Notes: generated by a model from the letters alone, not told the origin. Positions 11,037 through 20,984 are shown, counted from the stretch's first letter. The stretch is DNA of 64,000 nt from Sphingomonas sp. H160509 (GCF_024124765.2 NZ_JAMXSR020000001.1:239505-303504); one strand, 5' to 3'. Numbers and translations are program-made.

Positions 11037-11456
11037 ATGTCGAATGCAACCACAGCCAGTCCGCTCGTGCTGCGTCCTTCGGAGATCACACCGAAGGACC
11101 GGGGCGGCGGTGTGCGGACCTATCCGCTCGTCCGGTCGGGGATCGGCGCTACCGCCTTCATCAACGGCATCACCGAGTTTGACCCGGGATGCGCGGTACC
11201 GCTGCACTATCACAACTGCGAAGAAAGCGTGATGTTGCTCGAAGGCGAGGCGATCGCGACGATCGATGGGATCGAGCAGCGCGTCGAACCCGGCGACACC
11301 ACCTTCATTCCCGCCGGCATCCACCACTTCTTCCGAAACACGTCGGCGACCGCGAAGATGCGGATCTTCTGGGTGTATGGCTCCATCGATGCCGACCGCA
11401 CTCTCGTCGCCACGGGCGAGACGCGTCGTATCGACGATGAGCACGGCGGACGATGA
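11037..11456 (+). CDS. Cupin-domain protein
   Basis: Small single-domain cupin of 139 residues. Motif 1 is HYHNCEESVMLLEGEA (about 58-73) with the two metal-ligand His and a Glu; motif 2 is PGDTTFIPAGIHHFFRN (about 84-100). Small cupins of this type are often isomerases, lyases or sensors in carbohydrate and acid catabolism. The gene begins 23 bp after the aldehyde dehydrogenase gene and its stop overlaps the next start by 4 bp (ATGA), so it is cotranscribed. Its reaction cannot be read from sequence. Confidence 0.85.
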   Translation: MSNATTASPLVLRPSEITPKDRGGGVRTYPLVRSGIGATAFINGITEFDPGCAVPLHYHNCEESVMLLEGEAIATIDGIEQRVEPGDTTFIPAGIHHFFRNTSATAKMRIFWVYGSIDADRTLVATGETRRIDDEHGGR

Positions 11457-12529
11457 CCGTGGCTCAGCGCGAGACGTCCCCGATCGTGGAAGCGGACGCT
11501 CTGACCCGGTTCGCGGCGCTCATCTACGAGCGTGCGGGAATGATGCGCGACGATGCGCATCTGGCAGCGGACACGCTCGTCAAGGCGGATCTGTGGGGTC
11601 ATCAGACCCACGGCGTCATGCGCCTGCCCTGGTATGTTGGGCGGTTGGCGTCACGAGCCGTGATCGCCGACGCGGTGCCGGAACTTGTGATGGATTCCGG
11701 CGCCGTCCTGGTTCTCGATGGCCACGACGCGATGGGTCAGGTCTCGACCGCCCGTGCGACCGAACTCGCGATCGACCGTGCCAAGGCGCACGGCATCGCC
11801 GCGGTGGCGGTGCGGAACTCCAACCACTTCGGCACCGCGATGTATTTCACGCTCATGGCTGCTCGGGCCGGCTGCGTCGCATTCCTCTCGACCAACGCCA
11901 GCCCGGCGATGCCGCCGTGGGGCGGGCGCAGCAAGACCGTGGGCACTAATCCATGGTCATGGGCGGCTCCCGCAGGGTCCCTGCCGCCGATGGTGTTGGA
12001 TATCGCCAATACGGGCGTGGCGCGCGGCAAGATCTATCTCGCACGGCAGAAGGGCGTTCAGATCCCGCTCGGCTGGGCTCTGGATGCCGATGGCCAGCCG
12101 ACCACCGATCCAGTCGCCGCACTTGGCGGCGTAACGTTGCCGATGGCTGGCCACAAGGGCTACGGGATCGCGGTAATGATGGATATGCTTTCGGGCGTGC
12201 TCAGCGGCAGCCAGTTCGGAACCCGCGTCAACGGACCCTATCAGACGGAAAAGCCCGGCGGGGCGGGGCACATGATGATCGCGCTCGATATCGAGGCGTT
12301 CCAGACCCAGGGCGAGTTCGCCGAGCGCATGGAGCAGATGATCGCCGAACTGAAGGCTACGCCGCTGGCCGCCGGCCACGACGAGATATTCTACCCTGGC
12401 GAACTCGAAGCGCGCAGCGAGGTGCGGCTTCTCGAAACTGGTCTGGCACTTCCGCAGGACACGTTGACGGACCTCGCGACGTTGGCGAAGGACTGGGACT
12501 GTCTCGACGCGCTGCCTTTCGCGCCATGA
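11453..12529 (+). CDS. Ldh-family (malate/L-sulfolactate-type) NAD(P) oxidoreductase
   Basis: Member of the LDH2/MDH2 family, which reduces 2-oxo acids or oxidises 2-hydroxy acids without a Rossmann fold. The 358 residues match the family length. Recognisable blocks are ADLWGHQTHGVMRLP (about 43-57), VRNSNHFGTAMYF (about 120-132) with the catalytic His, STNASPAMPPWGG, TNPWSWAAP and GHKGYGIAVMMD. It shares ATGA overlaps with the cupin gene before it and the isomerase-like gene after it. The combination with a hydroxypyruvate isomerase-like protein points to a small hydroxy/keto acid; the exact acid is unresolved. Confidence 0.88.
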   Translation: MTVAQRETSPIVEADALTRFAALIYERAGMMRDDAHLAADTLVKADLWGHQTHGVMRLPWYVGRLASRAVIADAVPELVMDSGAVLVLDGHDAMGQVSTARATELAIDRAKAHGIAAVAVRNSNHFGTAMYFTLMAARAGCVAFLSTNASPAMPPWGGRSKTVGTNPWSWAAPAGSLPPMVLDIANTGVARGKIYLARQKGVQIPLGWALDADGQPTTDPVAALGGVTLPMAGHKGYGIAVMMDMLSGVLSGSQFGTRVNGPYQTEKPGGAGHMMIALDIEAFQTQGEFAERMEQMIAELKATPLAAGHDEIFYPGELEARSEVRLLETGLALPQDTLTDLATLAKDWDCLDALPFAP

Positions 12530-13348
12530 CGAGATTCCCGCTTTGCGCCCATCTGGGCTACCTGTTCACGGAACACGCGCTGCGCGATCGCTTTGCCGCT
12601 GCTTCGCGCTGTGGCTTCAGGTTCGTCGAACACCCGGCGCCCTACGCGCTTGCACCCGACGAAGCCTCTGACCTGTGCAAGCTCAACGACCTGCACATGG
12701 TTCAGATCGCCACGCCGATGGGCGATCCCGGTGAAAAGGGTCTGGCCGCGATGATCGGGCGCGAAGCAGACTTTCGCGCCAGTGTGGATGAGGCGATCGT
12801 CTATGCACGGGTTCTCGGCACCCGGTACATCCACCCGATGTCGGGCGTACAGACGCAGGGCGCCAGCGACGCGGAGAGTTGGGACGTCTACATCCGCAAC
12901 GTCGCGTATAGCTGCGACTTGGCTGCCCGCGCTGGCATGAACGTCAACGTCGAGCCGATCGGGGCCGGCACGCTCGCCGGCTACTTCATGAACCACCCGG
13001 ACAAGGCCACCCCGAGCGATCGCCGCAGTCGCGAGGGACAACCTGTTCATGACCTTCGACGCCTTCCATGCCGCGCAGAGCAACGTCGATCCAGCGCAGT
13101 TCACACGGGAATGGGGGAGGGTGTTCCGCCACGTACAGATCGCCGACGATCCCGGCCGACACGAACCGGGCAGCGGCACGATCGACTTCCCGGCCTTCTT
13201 CGAGGCTCTGGCGACTGTCGGCTACGCCGGCGTGATCGGCCTGGAATACGTGCCTGCGGCCGGCGCTGCCGAAGGCCTGGCGTGGGCCGACCATTACGAT
13301 CGCATCACGCCACTAGAACCGAGCATCGATCGGGAGTCCCGCACATGA
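12526..13348 (+). CDS. Hydroxypyruvate isomerase-like TIM-barrel protein, frameshifted
   Basis: Xylose-isomerase-like TIM barrel related to hydroxypyruvate isomerase (Hyi), which interconverts hydroxypyruvate and tartronate semialdehyde. MTRFPLCAHLGYLF starts at 12526 inside the previous stop (ATGA). Metal-site features are NVEPIG (about residue 145) and, in the second frame, FMTFDAFHAAQS and GVIGLEYVPA. The frame breaks at about 13012-13015 in CCACCCCGAG, where one C fewer restores ATRAIAAVARDNLF. Reconstructed length is about 273 residues, near the Hyi norm of about 260. In this operon tartronate semialdehyde or a related short keto acid is a likely intermediate (inference). Confidence 0.8.
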
Positions 13349-13644
13349 TCCACGAAATCGCGCATATCAGGATCAAGCCTGACTCGAAGCAGGCTTTCGA
13401 AGCTGCAGTAAAAGCCGCCGAGTGGCATTTCAGGGTGGCCAAGGGCTGCCGCAGCTTCAGACTCGAGCGTACCATCGAAGACTCCCTCGCCTACCGGCTG
13501 GTAGTGGGCTGGGACAGCGTTGAAGATCACATGGTGACCTTCCGCGCGACCGAGGGGTTTGCCGAATGGCGTGCGCTTACCGCACCACATTTTGCCGAAC
13601 CCCCGGAGGTCTATCATGTCGAACTGGTGCTGACGGGATTCTGA
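13345..13644 (+). CDS. Antibiotic-biosynthesis-monooxygenase (ABM) domain protein
   Basis: A 99-residue ferredoxin-like ABM-fold protein: HIRIKPDSKQAFEAAVKAAE, then SFRLERTIEDSLAYRLVVGW, then a terminal EVYHVELVLTGF strand. Small ABM proteins are cofactor-free monooxygenases, isomerases or dimeric accessory proteins. It starts in an ATGA overlap with the isomerase-like gene and ends the tightly packed part of the operon. Its role is not known. Confidence 0.8.
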   Translation: MIHEIAHIRIKPDSKQAFEAAVKAAEWHFRVAKGCRSFRLERTIEDSLAYRLVVGWDSVEDHMVTFRATEGFAEWRALTAPHFAEPPEVYHVELVLTGF

Positions 13645-13769
13645 GGCCGGGCAGCTAGCCCGGATCATGCCGAACCGGACCTGCGCAGACTGCAGGCCCA
13701 TCCACGACCCTACACGACGATACGTCCACTTCGCATCAAGACGAAGACGGCGATCAGGAGAGCTTTGCC

Positions 13770-15388
13770 ATGACGATCGCACAGTCGAACACGCTTTACC
13801 CTGATACTCCATGCCAGCGCGTCCGCCGCCTGCGTGGGGACCTGAAGGCCGCCTACGGTGCCGCGGCGACGAGCCTCGTCGTCCTGGCTGCACCCGCTTA
13901 CGCGCAGAACAAAGCCATCGAACGCAAAGACCTCCCTCGTCGTGGTCCGGGAGCAGAAGGATCTGCTGGCTCGACAGGCAGCAGAGCTCGAGACGATGAA
14001 GGCCCGTCTCGACGCGATCGAAGCGAATGCAGTCGAGCAAGCCGCCAATCGTCAACAACTCGCACTTCCATCCTCTGTAGTGACCGCTCAAGCACAAGTT
14101 CCGACAAAAGCTCCATCGGCCATGCAAGGTCTACCGGCCGAATCCGGGCTGGTGCCCTTTGCGCCGCAGCTGGTTCCGCCGGGGCCTGCCGACGCTTCGA
14201 TCGCCATGGCCCGCGCTCTCGCCGCTGCCAATCCGGCTGGGGTCACCACGAAATGGGGTGCAGGCGCACCGATCTTCAGGTCGGCGGATGGGAGCTTCTC
14301 ATTCAAGCCCCGCGGCCGGATAATCGAAGATGTCAGTTCGACGGTCGGCTCCCGCTATGACGGACGCAACATCACGACCACGGGCGCGCGCGCGCTCCGC
14401 CTCGGCATCGAGGGCGCCGTCGGCACGCACTTCATCTACCAGTTCGAGATGGACTTCTCGGAGAACACCGCTGACGTCGTCACCGCCTATGTGGGGTGGC
14501 GCAACCACCTGTTCGACAAGCTGGACTACGACATTCGTCTCGGTCACCTGGTCAACGACCGTAGCTTCGAAGGCATCACCGGGTCGGATTCCACGCCATT
14601 CCACGATCGCAACGTCGTCGCCAACGCCATCGTCCCGCAACGCGGCTATTACGGCCTTGGCGGCCAGGTCCGGATCTTCGGACCCACCTGGCACTTCTCG
14701 ACGCAGCTTACCGGAGACCGCATCGACGGCGATCAGCGCGTGGCCGATGGACGAACGGTCATCGTGCGTGGCCACTGGAATCCGGTCAAGAACGACGGAA
14801 ACATCGTCCATGTCGGGGCCTGGATGTTCGACGAGCATCTCTCGTCCGCGCAACGCAACCTTACGCGTGGCACCGTCATCGGTGGCCGGTTTAATGGTGC
14901 TCTGCGTGTCCAGACGGGGACGCTGGATGGCGGCACGGGGACGACGGGGTATGGCGCCGAACTCGGCGGCTATGCAGGGCCGCTATGGATCATGGGCGAG
15001 ACCGGCCACCGCACCGCTCGCCGCCTCGACGCGCCCTCGTTCCAGACCAGGGCATCAAGCCTCTCGGGTGGCTATTTTCTCACAGGCGAACTGCCGCCCT
15101 ACAACCCTCGTACCGGGCAGTTCGATCAGCCGGATGTGAAGCGACCGGTCTTCGACGGCGGCACCGGGGCGATCGAGCTGACCGCCCGCTACGAAACGCT
15201 GCGCTTCTCCAACATTCCCACCCCCGGCGAAGGGGTGGGAAACGACCCTGGGCGTGAACTGGTATCTGAACTCCTTCACTCGGGTCATGTTCAACGCGAC
15301 GCATTGGAACACCGACAACCAGGGCGGCGCCTACATCGGCCCCGACGACGGCGAGACCTACGCCACGCGCATCTCCGTCAGCTTCTGA
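13770..15388 (+). CDS. OprP/OprO-like outer-membrane porin, two frameshifts
   Basis: Phosphate-selective-porin family (OprO/OprP) channel. The start at 13770 gives a leader that ends at PAYAQN. A short coiled-coil stretch follows (REQKDLLARQAAELETM), as in other members, and then a barrel rich in alternating aromatic residues. The frame breaks near 13929 (one extra A in CAAAGACC) and near 15233 (one extra G; corrected reading GWETTLGVNWYLN). The corrected end at 15388 is ATRISVSF, with the terminal Phe of porins. It lies in the operon with a citrate-type transporter, so passage of the organic acid across the outer membrane is a better guess than phosphate (inference). Reconstructed length is about 539 residues. 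Confidence 0.85.
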
Positions 15389-15446
15389 TGGCCGTGTTTC
15401 AGCACGTCCTGCCGACTTCACAGCACAGCATCGAACGGGACGACTC

Positions 15447-16114
15447 ATGATCGAGGTTTGGACCCATATCTACGATGACTTCGCGAACCTCGAGATCGGG
15501 CGCCGCTCTGGCAGCGTTCGGGCAGGTCATTCTCATTGACGTGATGTTGGCCGCGGACAACGCGATCGTCGTCGGCGCGCTTGCCGCGGGACTACCGCCG
15601 ACGTCACGCCGAAAAGTCATCGTTATCGGGATCGCCGCGGCGCTTGTTCTGCGCATCGTATTCGCGCTGGCGATCACGCAACTCATGCAGGTCGTCGGCT
15701 TGGTTTTCGCAGGTGGGCTGCTGCTCGTCTGGGTGGCGTGGAAGATGTGGCGCGAATTGTCCTCCGCCGGCGGCGCCGCCGAAGACGAAGCCTTGATCAA
15801 ACAGGTCGGCGTTTCCGTTCCGAAGAGCTTCGCAGCCGCCGCATGGTCCGTCGCGATCGCCGACGTGAGCATGAGCCTCGACAATGTGCTGGCGGTTGCA
15901 GGGGGCTGCCCGTGCGCACCCCGGCATTCTCATCGTCGGGCTGATGCTGTCGGTCGCTCTCATGGGTCTTGCCGCCAACCTGCTGGCGCGCGTGATCGGG
16001 CGTTACCGTTGGGTCGCCTACGTCGGTCTATTCGTCATTCTCTACGTCGCGGTCCGGATGATCGTCGATGGCTGGTACGCCCCTGTCACCGGTCTGGGCA
16101 CGCTGTTCTCATGA
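15447..16114 (+). CDS. TerC/YjbE-family integral membrane protein, two frameshifts
   Basis: Multi-pass membrane protein of the TerC superfamily. Signature segments are IDVMLAADNAIVVGALAAGLP, with the conserved acidic DN pair in a membrane helix, and SMSLDNVLAVAGAA, its internal counterpart. The family is linked to metal-ion (often Mn2+) efflux and membrane metal handling. The start at 15447 (MIEVWTHIYDDFANLE) fits the family. One extra G near 15497-15499 and one in the G-run at 15901-15905 break the frame; corrected length is about 222 residues. Its place between a porin and a Mg-citrate-type transporter may mean it balances metal ions brought in with the chelated acid (inference). Confidence 0.82.
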
Positions 16115-16196
16115 GCAGGATCGTGCGCCTCGGTGGGGCCAATGCACTTAAAACACGCGCGCGGGTCGCAATTGCCCCAATCGGAGGAGGTACCTC

Positions 16197-17513
16197 ATGC
16201 TGACTGTTTTAGCGTATCTCATGGTCGGCGTCTTCATGGCGGCCATCATGACGAACAGGCTGTCGGCGCTCATCGCGCTGATCGTCATCCCCATCGCCTT
16301 CGCAGCGATGGCGGGCTTTACGACGCAGATCCCGGACATGGCGATCGACGGCCTCAAGACGATCGTGCCCACCGCCGTCCTGATGCTGTTCGCGATCCTG
16401 TATTTCGGGTTGATGATCGACGTGGGCCTGTTCGATCCGCTCGTGCGGTTCGTGGTTCGCATTTGTCATGGCGACCCCGTAAGGGTGATCGTAGGTTCGG
16501 CGATACTCGCAATGGTGGTCTCACTCGATGGCGACGGTTCGACCACCTACATGATCTGCATCACCGCGATGATGCCGCTGCATCGGCGGCTCGGCATCAA
16601 TCCGATGATCCTACCGGCGGTAACGATGCTGCCGAACAGCATCCTCAACATCGCGCCGTGGGGTGGTCCGACTGTGCGCGTGATGTCGTCGCTCAAGCTG
16701 AGTCCGTCCGAAGTGTTCGTACCGCTCGCCCCGACGGTCTTCATCACATGCCTCGCAGCGTTAAGTATCGCATATTATCTCGGCCTCACCGAGCGACGCC
16801 GCCTCGGCCTGGTCGATATAGTGAAAGGCGGCTCTGCCCCGAAAGCCGGTTCCGACGAACTCGAGGACGTTCCGGTGCGTGCGGTCGTCGATCGACCGGT
16901 ATGGTTGCAGCGCTTCAACCTTGCGCTGACGGTGTCGCTGATGGCCGTCCTCGTTCTCGACATCATGCCGCTGGCCTTGCTCTTCATGCTGGCGTTCGCG
17001 ATCGCGCTGACGGTCAATTTTCCCAAAGTCAGGGATCAGCGTGCGCGTATCGACGCGCATTCGTCCAACGTGATGAATGTCGTGTCGGTCATCTTCGCCG
17101 CTGGCGTGTTCACAGGCGTGTTGTCTGGAACGGGCATGACCGACGCCCTGGCAAAGAGCGTCATCTATATAATCCCCGATGGTGGCGGGCGCTTCCTGCC
17201 GCTCATGACCGCGTTCCTGAGCATGCCGTTCACCTTCTTCCTGTCGAACGACGCCTTCTACTTCGGGGTCGTCCCGGTCCTCGCGAAGGCCGCTCAAAGC
17301 TATGGCATCGGTGCCGATGTGATTGCCCGCGCATCTCTCCTCGGCCAACCGGTTCACCAGCTCAGCCCGCTGGTGGGCGCGCTCTATGTGCTGATCGGCT
17401 TGTCGAAAGTCGAGCTTGGCGCGCATCAGCGCTTCAGTCTCAAGTGGAGCGTCCTGTTATGCGCCGTCATGTTTGTATCAGCCGGTATTACCGGGGCCGT
17501 GCCTTGGTTTTGA
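16197..17513 (+). CDS. CitMHS-family citrate:divalent-metal symporter
   Basis: Inner-membrane transporter of 438 residues with about 12 hydrophobic segments and CitMHS signatures: MVVSLDGDGSTTYMI (about 103-117), NSILNIAPWGGP (about 142-153) and FFLSNDAFYFGVVPV (about 348-362). CitM/CitH carriers take up citrate or related tricarboxylates complexed with Mg2+ or other divalent ions together with H+. A strong ribosome-binding site (GGAGGAGG) precedes the ATG. It is the last gene of the operon that begins with the aldehyde dehydrogenase and supplies uptake. Whether citrate itself or a related hydroxy acid is carried is not decided by sequence. Confidence 0.92.
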   Translation: MLTVLAYLMVGVFMAAIMTNRLSALIALIVIPIAFAAMAGFTTQIPDMAIDGLKTIVPTAVLMLFAILYFGLMIDVGLFDPLVRFVVRICHGDPVRVIVGSAILAMVVSLDGDGSTTYMICITAMMPLHRRLGINPMILPAVTMLPNSILNIAPWGGPTVRVMSSLKLSPSEVFVPLAPTVFITCLAALSIAYYLGLTERRRLGLVDIVKGGSAPKAGSDELEDVPVRAVVDRPVWLQRFNLALTVSLMAVLVLDIMPLALLFMLAFAIALTVNFPKVRDQRARIDAHSSNVMNVVSVIFAAGVFTGVLSGTGMTDALAKSVIYIIPDGGGRFLPLMTAFLSMPFTFFLSNDAFYFGVVPVLAKAAQSYGIGADVIARASLLGQPVHQLSPLVGALYVLIGLSKVELGAHQRFSLKWSVLLCAVMFVSAGITGAVPWF

Positions 17514-17830
17514 GCGGCGTAGACAGACCGCGGTTATCACAATTTCCTGATGGCGGCGAAGCTCTACGGCTCGAGCAATAGAACGCCAGTCCCAAAAGCA
17601 TCTGCTAAACCTGATTATTTACAGGGAGATAGGCGGCGAGCATTGCATCGGTGACACCACGTGCAACTGTGGAGCGCGGTTGCGTAGCTGTCATCACCCG
17701 TCAACTGGTCGCCACGCCCCAACTGTAAGCACGGGGAGCGCAGGATTACCGTAGCCCATCTCCTACTCTTTCTAGTCGTACCGAGTTGAGGCTGATATAT
17801 GTTAAATCTTAAAATCATCAGGGGGCACCA
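17514..17830. other. Intergenic stretch without recognisable gene
   Basis: About 317 bp between the transporter gene and the PAS-HTH gene. I see no convincing coding, RNA gene or repeat. AGGGGG at 17819-17824 is a usable ribosome-binding site for the TTG start at 17831. Confidence 0.5.
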
Positions 17831-18496
17831 TTGCCTGCAGCGCATTGCGTATCATCGCTCGAAGGAATCATACTGCAGGCAGACCAGGGCTTCCTTGATC
17901 TGCTGTGTCGCCCAGAGGAGGAAGTGATCGGGACATCCTATCGGCAGATCACCGATCCCCGGGACCTGAAACGAAGCGCCGACATGCTAGCGGCATTGAC
18001 GGAAGGTGCTGCGCCCATCCGCTTGCAGAAGCGATACCTGCTGCCCGACGGCACCTCCATCGCGGCAAATCTACTGGTCACGCGCTTCTCACGCCCTGAC
18101 CGTTTGATAAGCACCCTGTTTTGGCGCGAGAGCGGTCGGGACCCGCCTCCGGCCAGACTATGGGAGGCAGCCCTTCGGATACGTCATGTCCATGATGCTC
18201 GCATCAGGCTTTTCGGCGCCGATCTGAGCACCGATCCGATCGGATCGGTGCTCATCGGGATCTATCTAGCCGAAGCCGAGGGCCGTAGTATCGGCCTGGG
18301 GGAGATCGCGACATATGCAGGCATCGCAAGCTCAACCGCCGCCCGATGGGTCACAGTGTTGCAGCAGCGCGGAATCGTTGAGTGGGAACAGGACGCGACG
18401 ATCGACCTCCGACTGACCCAATCGGGAATGGACCGAGTGGAGGCAATGCTCGCTACGGTCTATGAGGCACCCGATGGGGCGATGATGCTGGCTTAA
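17831..18496 (+). CDS. PAS-domain regulator with C-terminal winged helix
   Basis: 221 residues. The N-terminal half is a PAS fold (LEGIILQADQGFLDLL, then EEVIGTSYRQITDPRDL and RYLLPDGTSIAANLLVTRF). The C-terminal half is a MarR-like winged helix (LGEIATYAGIASSTAARWVTVLQQ at about 158-181, then RGIVEWEQD). The TTG start follows a good AGGGGG box. It probably senses a small ligand or redox state and regulates transcription; no cofactor-binding residue is evident. The C-terminal half resembles the HTH protein at 49512, and both lie near a 46-52-residue small protein of the same kind. Confidence 0.75.
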   Translation: MPAAHCVSSLEGIILQADQGFLDLLCRPEEEVIGTSYRQITDPRDLKRSADMLAALTEGAAPIRLQKRYLLPDGTSIAANLLVTRFSRPDRLISTLFWRESGRDPPPARLWEAALRIRHVHDARIRLFGADLSTDPIGSVLIGIYLAEAEGRSIGLGEIATYAGIASSTAARWVTVLQQRGIVEWEQDATIDLRLTQSGMDRVEAMLATVYEAPDGAMMLA

Positions 18497-18691
18497 AGTA
18501 CACGTGGGAACGCACCGGCGTGTCTTACTGGGTCCAGCGAGCCGATTGCAGCCTTTGCCGACGAAATTCGAGGGCGACAAACTTAACTCGGATTAGCCTT
18601 ATATTGATAGCAGCGGCTAGGCTTCCCTGATCTAGATTGCGCCCGCTACTCGTTACGCCGCGCGTCGGGCATGAGACAGGAGGCCAAAATA

Positions 18692-18832
18692 ATGGCTCTT
18701 GAACAACACGACAAACTCAAAGCCCTTCTACTCGAAGCGCTGGCAATAGCCGATAGGATGGAGGGGCATGATGTTCTCGCCCTCTACATCGTCCAGCCAC
18801 TGGATAACCTGACGCCCGACGTTCCGCAGTGA
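18692..18832 (+). CDS. Small conserved protein (46 aa)
   Basis: A 46-residue reading frame with an AGGAGG box 7 bp before its ATG. The sequence forms one amphipathic helix (LLLEALAIADRMEGHDVLA) and ends in DVPQ. Sphingomonads carry many short proteins of this pattern, and the one at 49298 shares the core AL.IAD..EG..VLA. Function unknown. The ribosome-binding site and the second similar copy support its being real. Confidence 0.65.
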   Translation: MALEQHDKLKALLLEALAIADRMEGHDVLALYIVQPLDNLTPDVPQ

Positions 18833-19424
18833 GCCGTTCGACGAAAGCTGTCGCTGCCACACCAGGAACGAACGGGCTACGTGCCCTTCCATGTCAGGGA
18901 AATCGCGTCCCCGATCAGCGTCAAGTCGAGCAGCCGCCGTCGATGCTACCCGATCCGTCTGCATTGCGGGTTTGGGGGGCTCGGGTAGCAAGCAGTGCCA
19001 CGCTGTAGCCCGCCAACCACGCTTGGCAGGCTGCATAATTCGAAATAGGGCAGGGGCAATCCAATGGGGTCATCCCCGATTTTCCTGGCTCCATGCCTTG
19101 AGCGTGAGCCACAGAGATCGAGTGAGGGGCCTGCGCACATCGCGTATCGATTAACATTTTCCCCATCGATCTCAATGTCGGTTGGGTCGGCTAGCTACTG
19201 CACTGCACCATAAAGCTGCCCGTCTGCTTTCTTTCCAACCCTGTCGTTCCCGAGATGCGTTCGATTCCGAGAACGCAGTGACCTTCTCCCTCGCCCTCCC
19301 TTTGCAGCAACGCGCACCAGCCCCCCTGCTGCCCGCCGGACCAAGTCGTGAGCATAGTTCCTGCCCGCTTCCAACCCGCCAGCAAAGCCCGACGCCTCTG
19401 CACTATGCCCTTGCTGATAGCGGT
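18833..19424. other. Gap without a supported gene
   Basis: About 590 bp between the small protein and the end of the homoserine dehydrogenase-like gene. Several open frames cross it, but none has family resemblance, a good ribosome-binding site or the codon pattern of its neighbours. No RNA gene was recognised. Confidence 0.4.
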
Positions 19425-20439
19425 CAGTCTTTCCACTCAGCCGCCAAGAGACGATCCGCGAGAATATGTTCGAGATCCTTGAGGGCCGCTGCCGCCGTGG
19501 CGGTCGGCCCCGATCCTCCCCCATGGCTACGACATCGCCCATGAAATCGGTGGTGATCCGAATCGCCTTGTTATTGTCGGTGACGTGGGCAAGCGGGTCG
19601 GCCTGATCGAGGGCCTGTACGCCGACGCTGGCGCGTGCCGTCCCGCCCTCATACCAGATGCGGCCGACGAGCTTGGGTACCAGCGCTTCCGCGCGCCATG
19701 CCGCAATCCGAGCTTCTGAGATCGACTGGATGCCTTCAACGGATACGTCCTCCATCGTCAGATCTGCATCCAATCCAAAGTTGGCGAGAAGCAGCACCTT
19801 GCAGGCGGTGTCCCAGCCTTCGATATCGTTGCGCAGATCGCTTTCGGCAAAACCGGCATCCTGCGCTTCGGCTAACGACTCTGCGAACCCCATGCCGCCC
19901 GACGACATGGCATGCAGGAGGTGATTCGTCGTTGCATTGAGTATGCCCTCGATCCGCAGGATCGAACAGCCCCGCAGCGCATAGTCCAGCAGGTCGATCG
20001 TCGGAAGCGCGGCTGCTGTCGCCCCGCTGATCTTGAGCCTCGCGCCCGACGCACGCGCGAGATCGCGCAGGTGCCGTCCGCTATGGACTAGCGCACCCTT
20101 GGAGATGACGATCGCATCGTTCCCTGCCGACAGGGCAGACGCGATGTACGCCAGGCCGGGTCCCCCCGTGCGGAAGTCGCTTGGTCCGGCTTCGATCAGC
20201 AGGTCTGCACCACTTGTACGGATGAAGTCGGGGCCAGATGCCCCCGTCTCAAACGACTTCAGACGATCCAATTCCAACCCGGCACGGTCGCTGATGCCCG
20301 ATCGCGATCCGCAGGCGGCAACCAGCCTCACGTCGGTCCGATAAAACTGTCGGTAACGCTCGCGACGGGACAGGAGCATTTCCGCCACGGCCCTGCCGAC
20401 CCCGCCGAAGCCCACGATGGCGACGCGACACTCGCGCAT
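19425..20439 (-). CDS. Homoserine dehydrogenase-like oxidoreductase, frameshifted
   Basis: NAD(P)-dependent dehydrogenase related to homoserine dehydrogenase. The Rossmann motif is VAIVGFGGVGRAVAEML from residue 6. SGATAAALPTIDLL and ILNATTNHLLHAM correspond to catalytic-domain blocks, and QDAGFAESDLRNDIEGWDTA matches the family's EAQ..GYAE.DP..DI.G.D block with its catalytic acidic residues. The frame breaks in a G-run near 19519-19523; the corrected end is GSGPTATAAA to HILADRLLAAEWKD with a stop at 19425. Length is about 337 residues, shorter than biosynthetic enzymes because there is no ACT domain. The partner VOC gene ends 17 bp upstream. A catabolic role rather than threonine synthesis is possible. 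Confidence 0.75.
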
Positions 20440-20456
20440 ATCCCCTTCCCGCCGGC

Positions 20457-20880
20457 TCACTTCGCGAACAGGTTGGAAGGATCAGCGAAAGCTTTCATCT
20501 CGACGGCATTGCCGCTCGGATCCTTGAAGAACATAGTCGCCTGCTCGCCGGGCTCACCTTTGAAGCGTGTATAGGGCTTTATGATGAAATCGACGCCGGC
20601 TGCCGTCAGCCGTTCGGCAGCGGCCTGCCAATCCCCCATCGGCAGCACGACGCCAAAATGCCTGACAGGCACGTCATGACCATCGACTGCGTTGGCCGAT
20701 ACGGCACAAGTCTCATGCGGTGCGAGGTGAGCGACGATCTGATGTCCGTAGAAATCGAAGTCGACCCAATCGACCGAACTGCGACCTTCGGGACACCCGG
20801 AGCAGGTCGCCGTAGAAGGAGCGCGCCCTGTCGAGATCGTCGACGGGAAATGCCAGGTGGAAAGGTGGAATGACAGACAT
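20457..20880 (-). CDS. VOC-family (glyoxalase-like) protein, frameshifted
   Basis: Small metalloenzyme-fold protein (about 140 residues). The start at 20880 gives PPFHLAFPVDDLDRARSFYGDLL, the standard first beta-alpha-beta unit with a metal-ligand His. The second unit is VRHFGVVLPMGDWQAAAERL, followed by ATMFFKDPSGNAVEMKAF with the terminal Glu ligand. The frame breaks near 20800, where GCTCCGGG should read GCTCGGG on the coding strand. VOC members include dioxygenases, isomerases and resistance proteins, and the reaction cannot be named. It is divergent from the LysR gene and may be its target, together with the dehydrogenase gene. Confidence 0.8.
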
Positions 20881-20944
20881 CGGCAGCATCCTGATTGCGT
20901 GACGTCATTGCCATACCAAATCACCCGGCATCATGAAAAACGGT

Positions 20945-20971
20945 ATATCGTGAACGTGAGCAACGCGATAT
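20945..20971. promoter_or_regulatory. Inverted repeat, candidate LysR-binding site
   Basis: ATATCG (20945-20950) and CGATAT (20966-20971) form a perfect inverted repeat with a 15-bp spacer in the 104-bp gap between the VOC and LysR genes. Position and AT-rich arms fit a LysR-type site. Binding is inferred. Confidence 0.45.
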
Positions 20972-20984
20972 CTCATCAATCACG

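Noticed and set aside
18728..19036. 102-aa minus-strand open frame opposite the small protein
   Set aside because: No ribosome-binding site or family, and it lies opposite a better-supported small gene.
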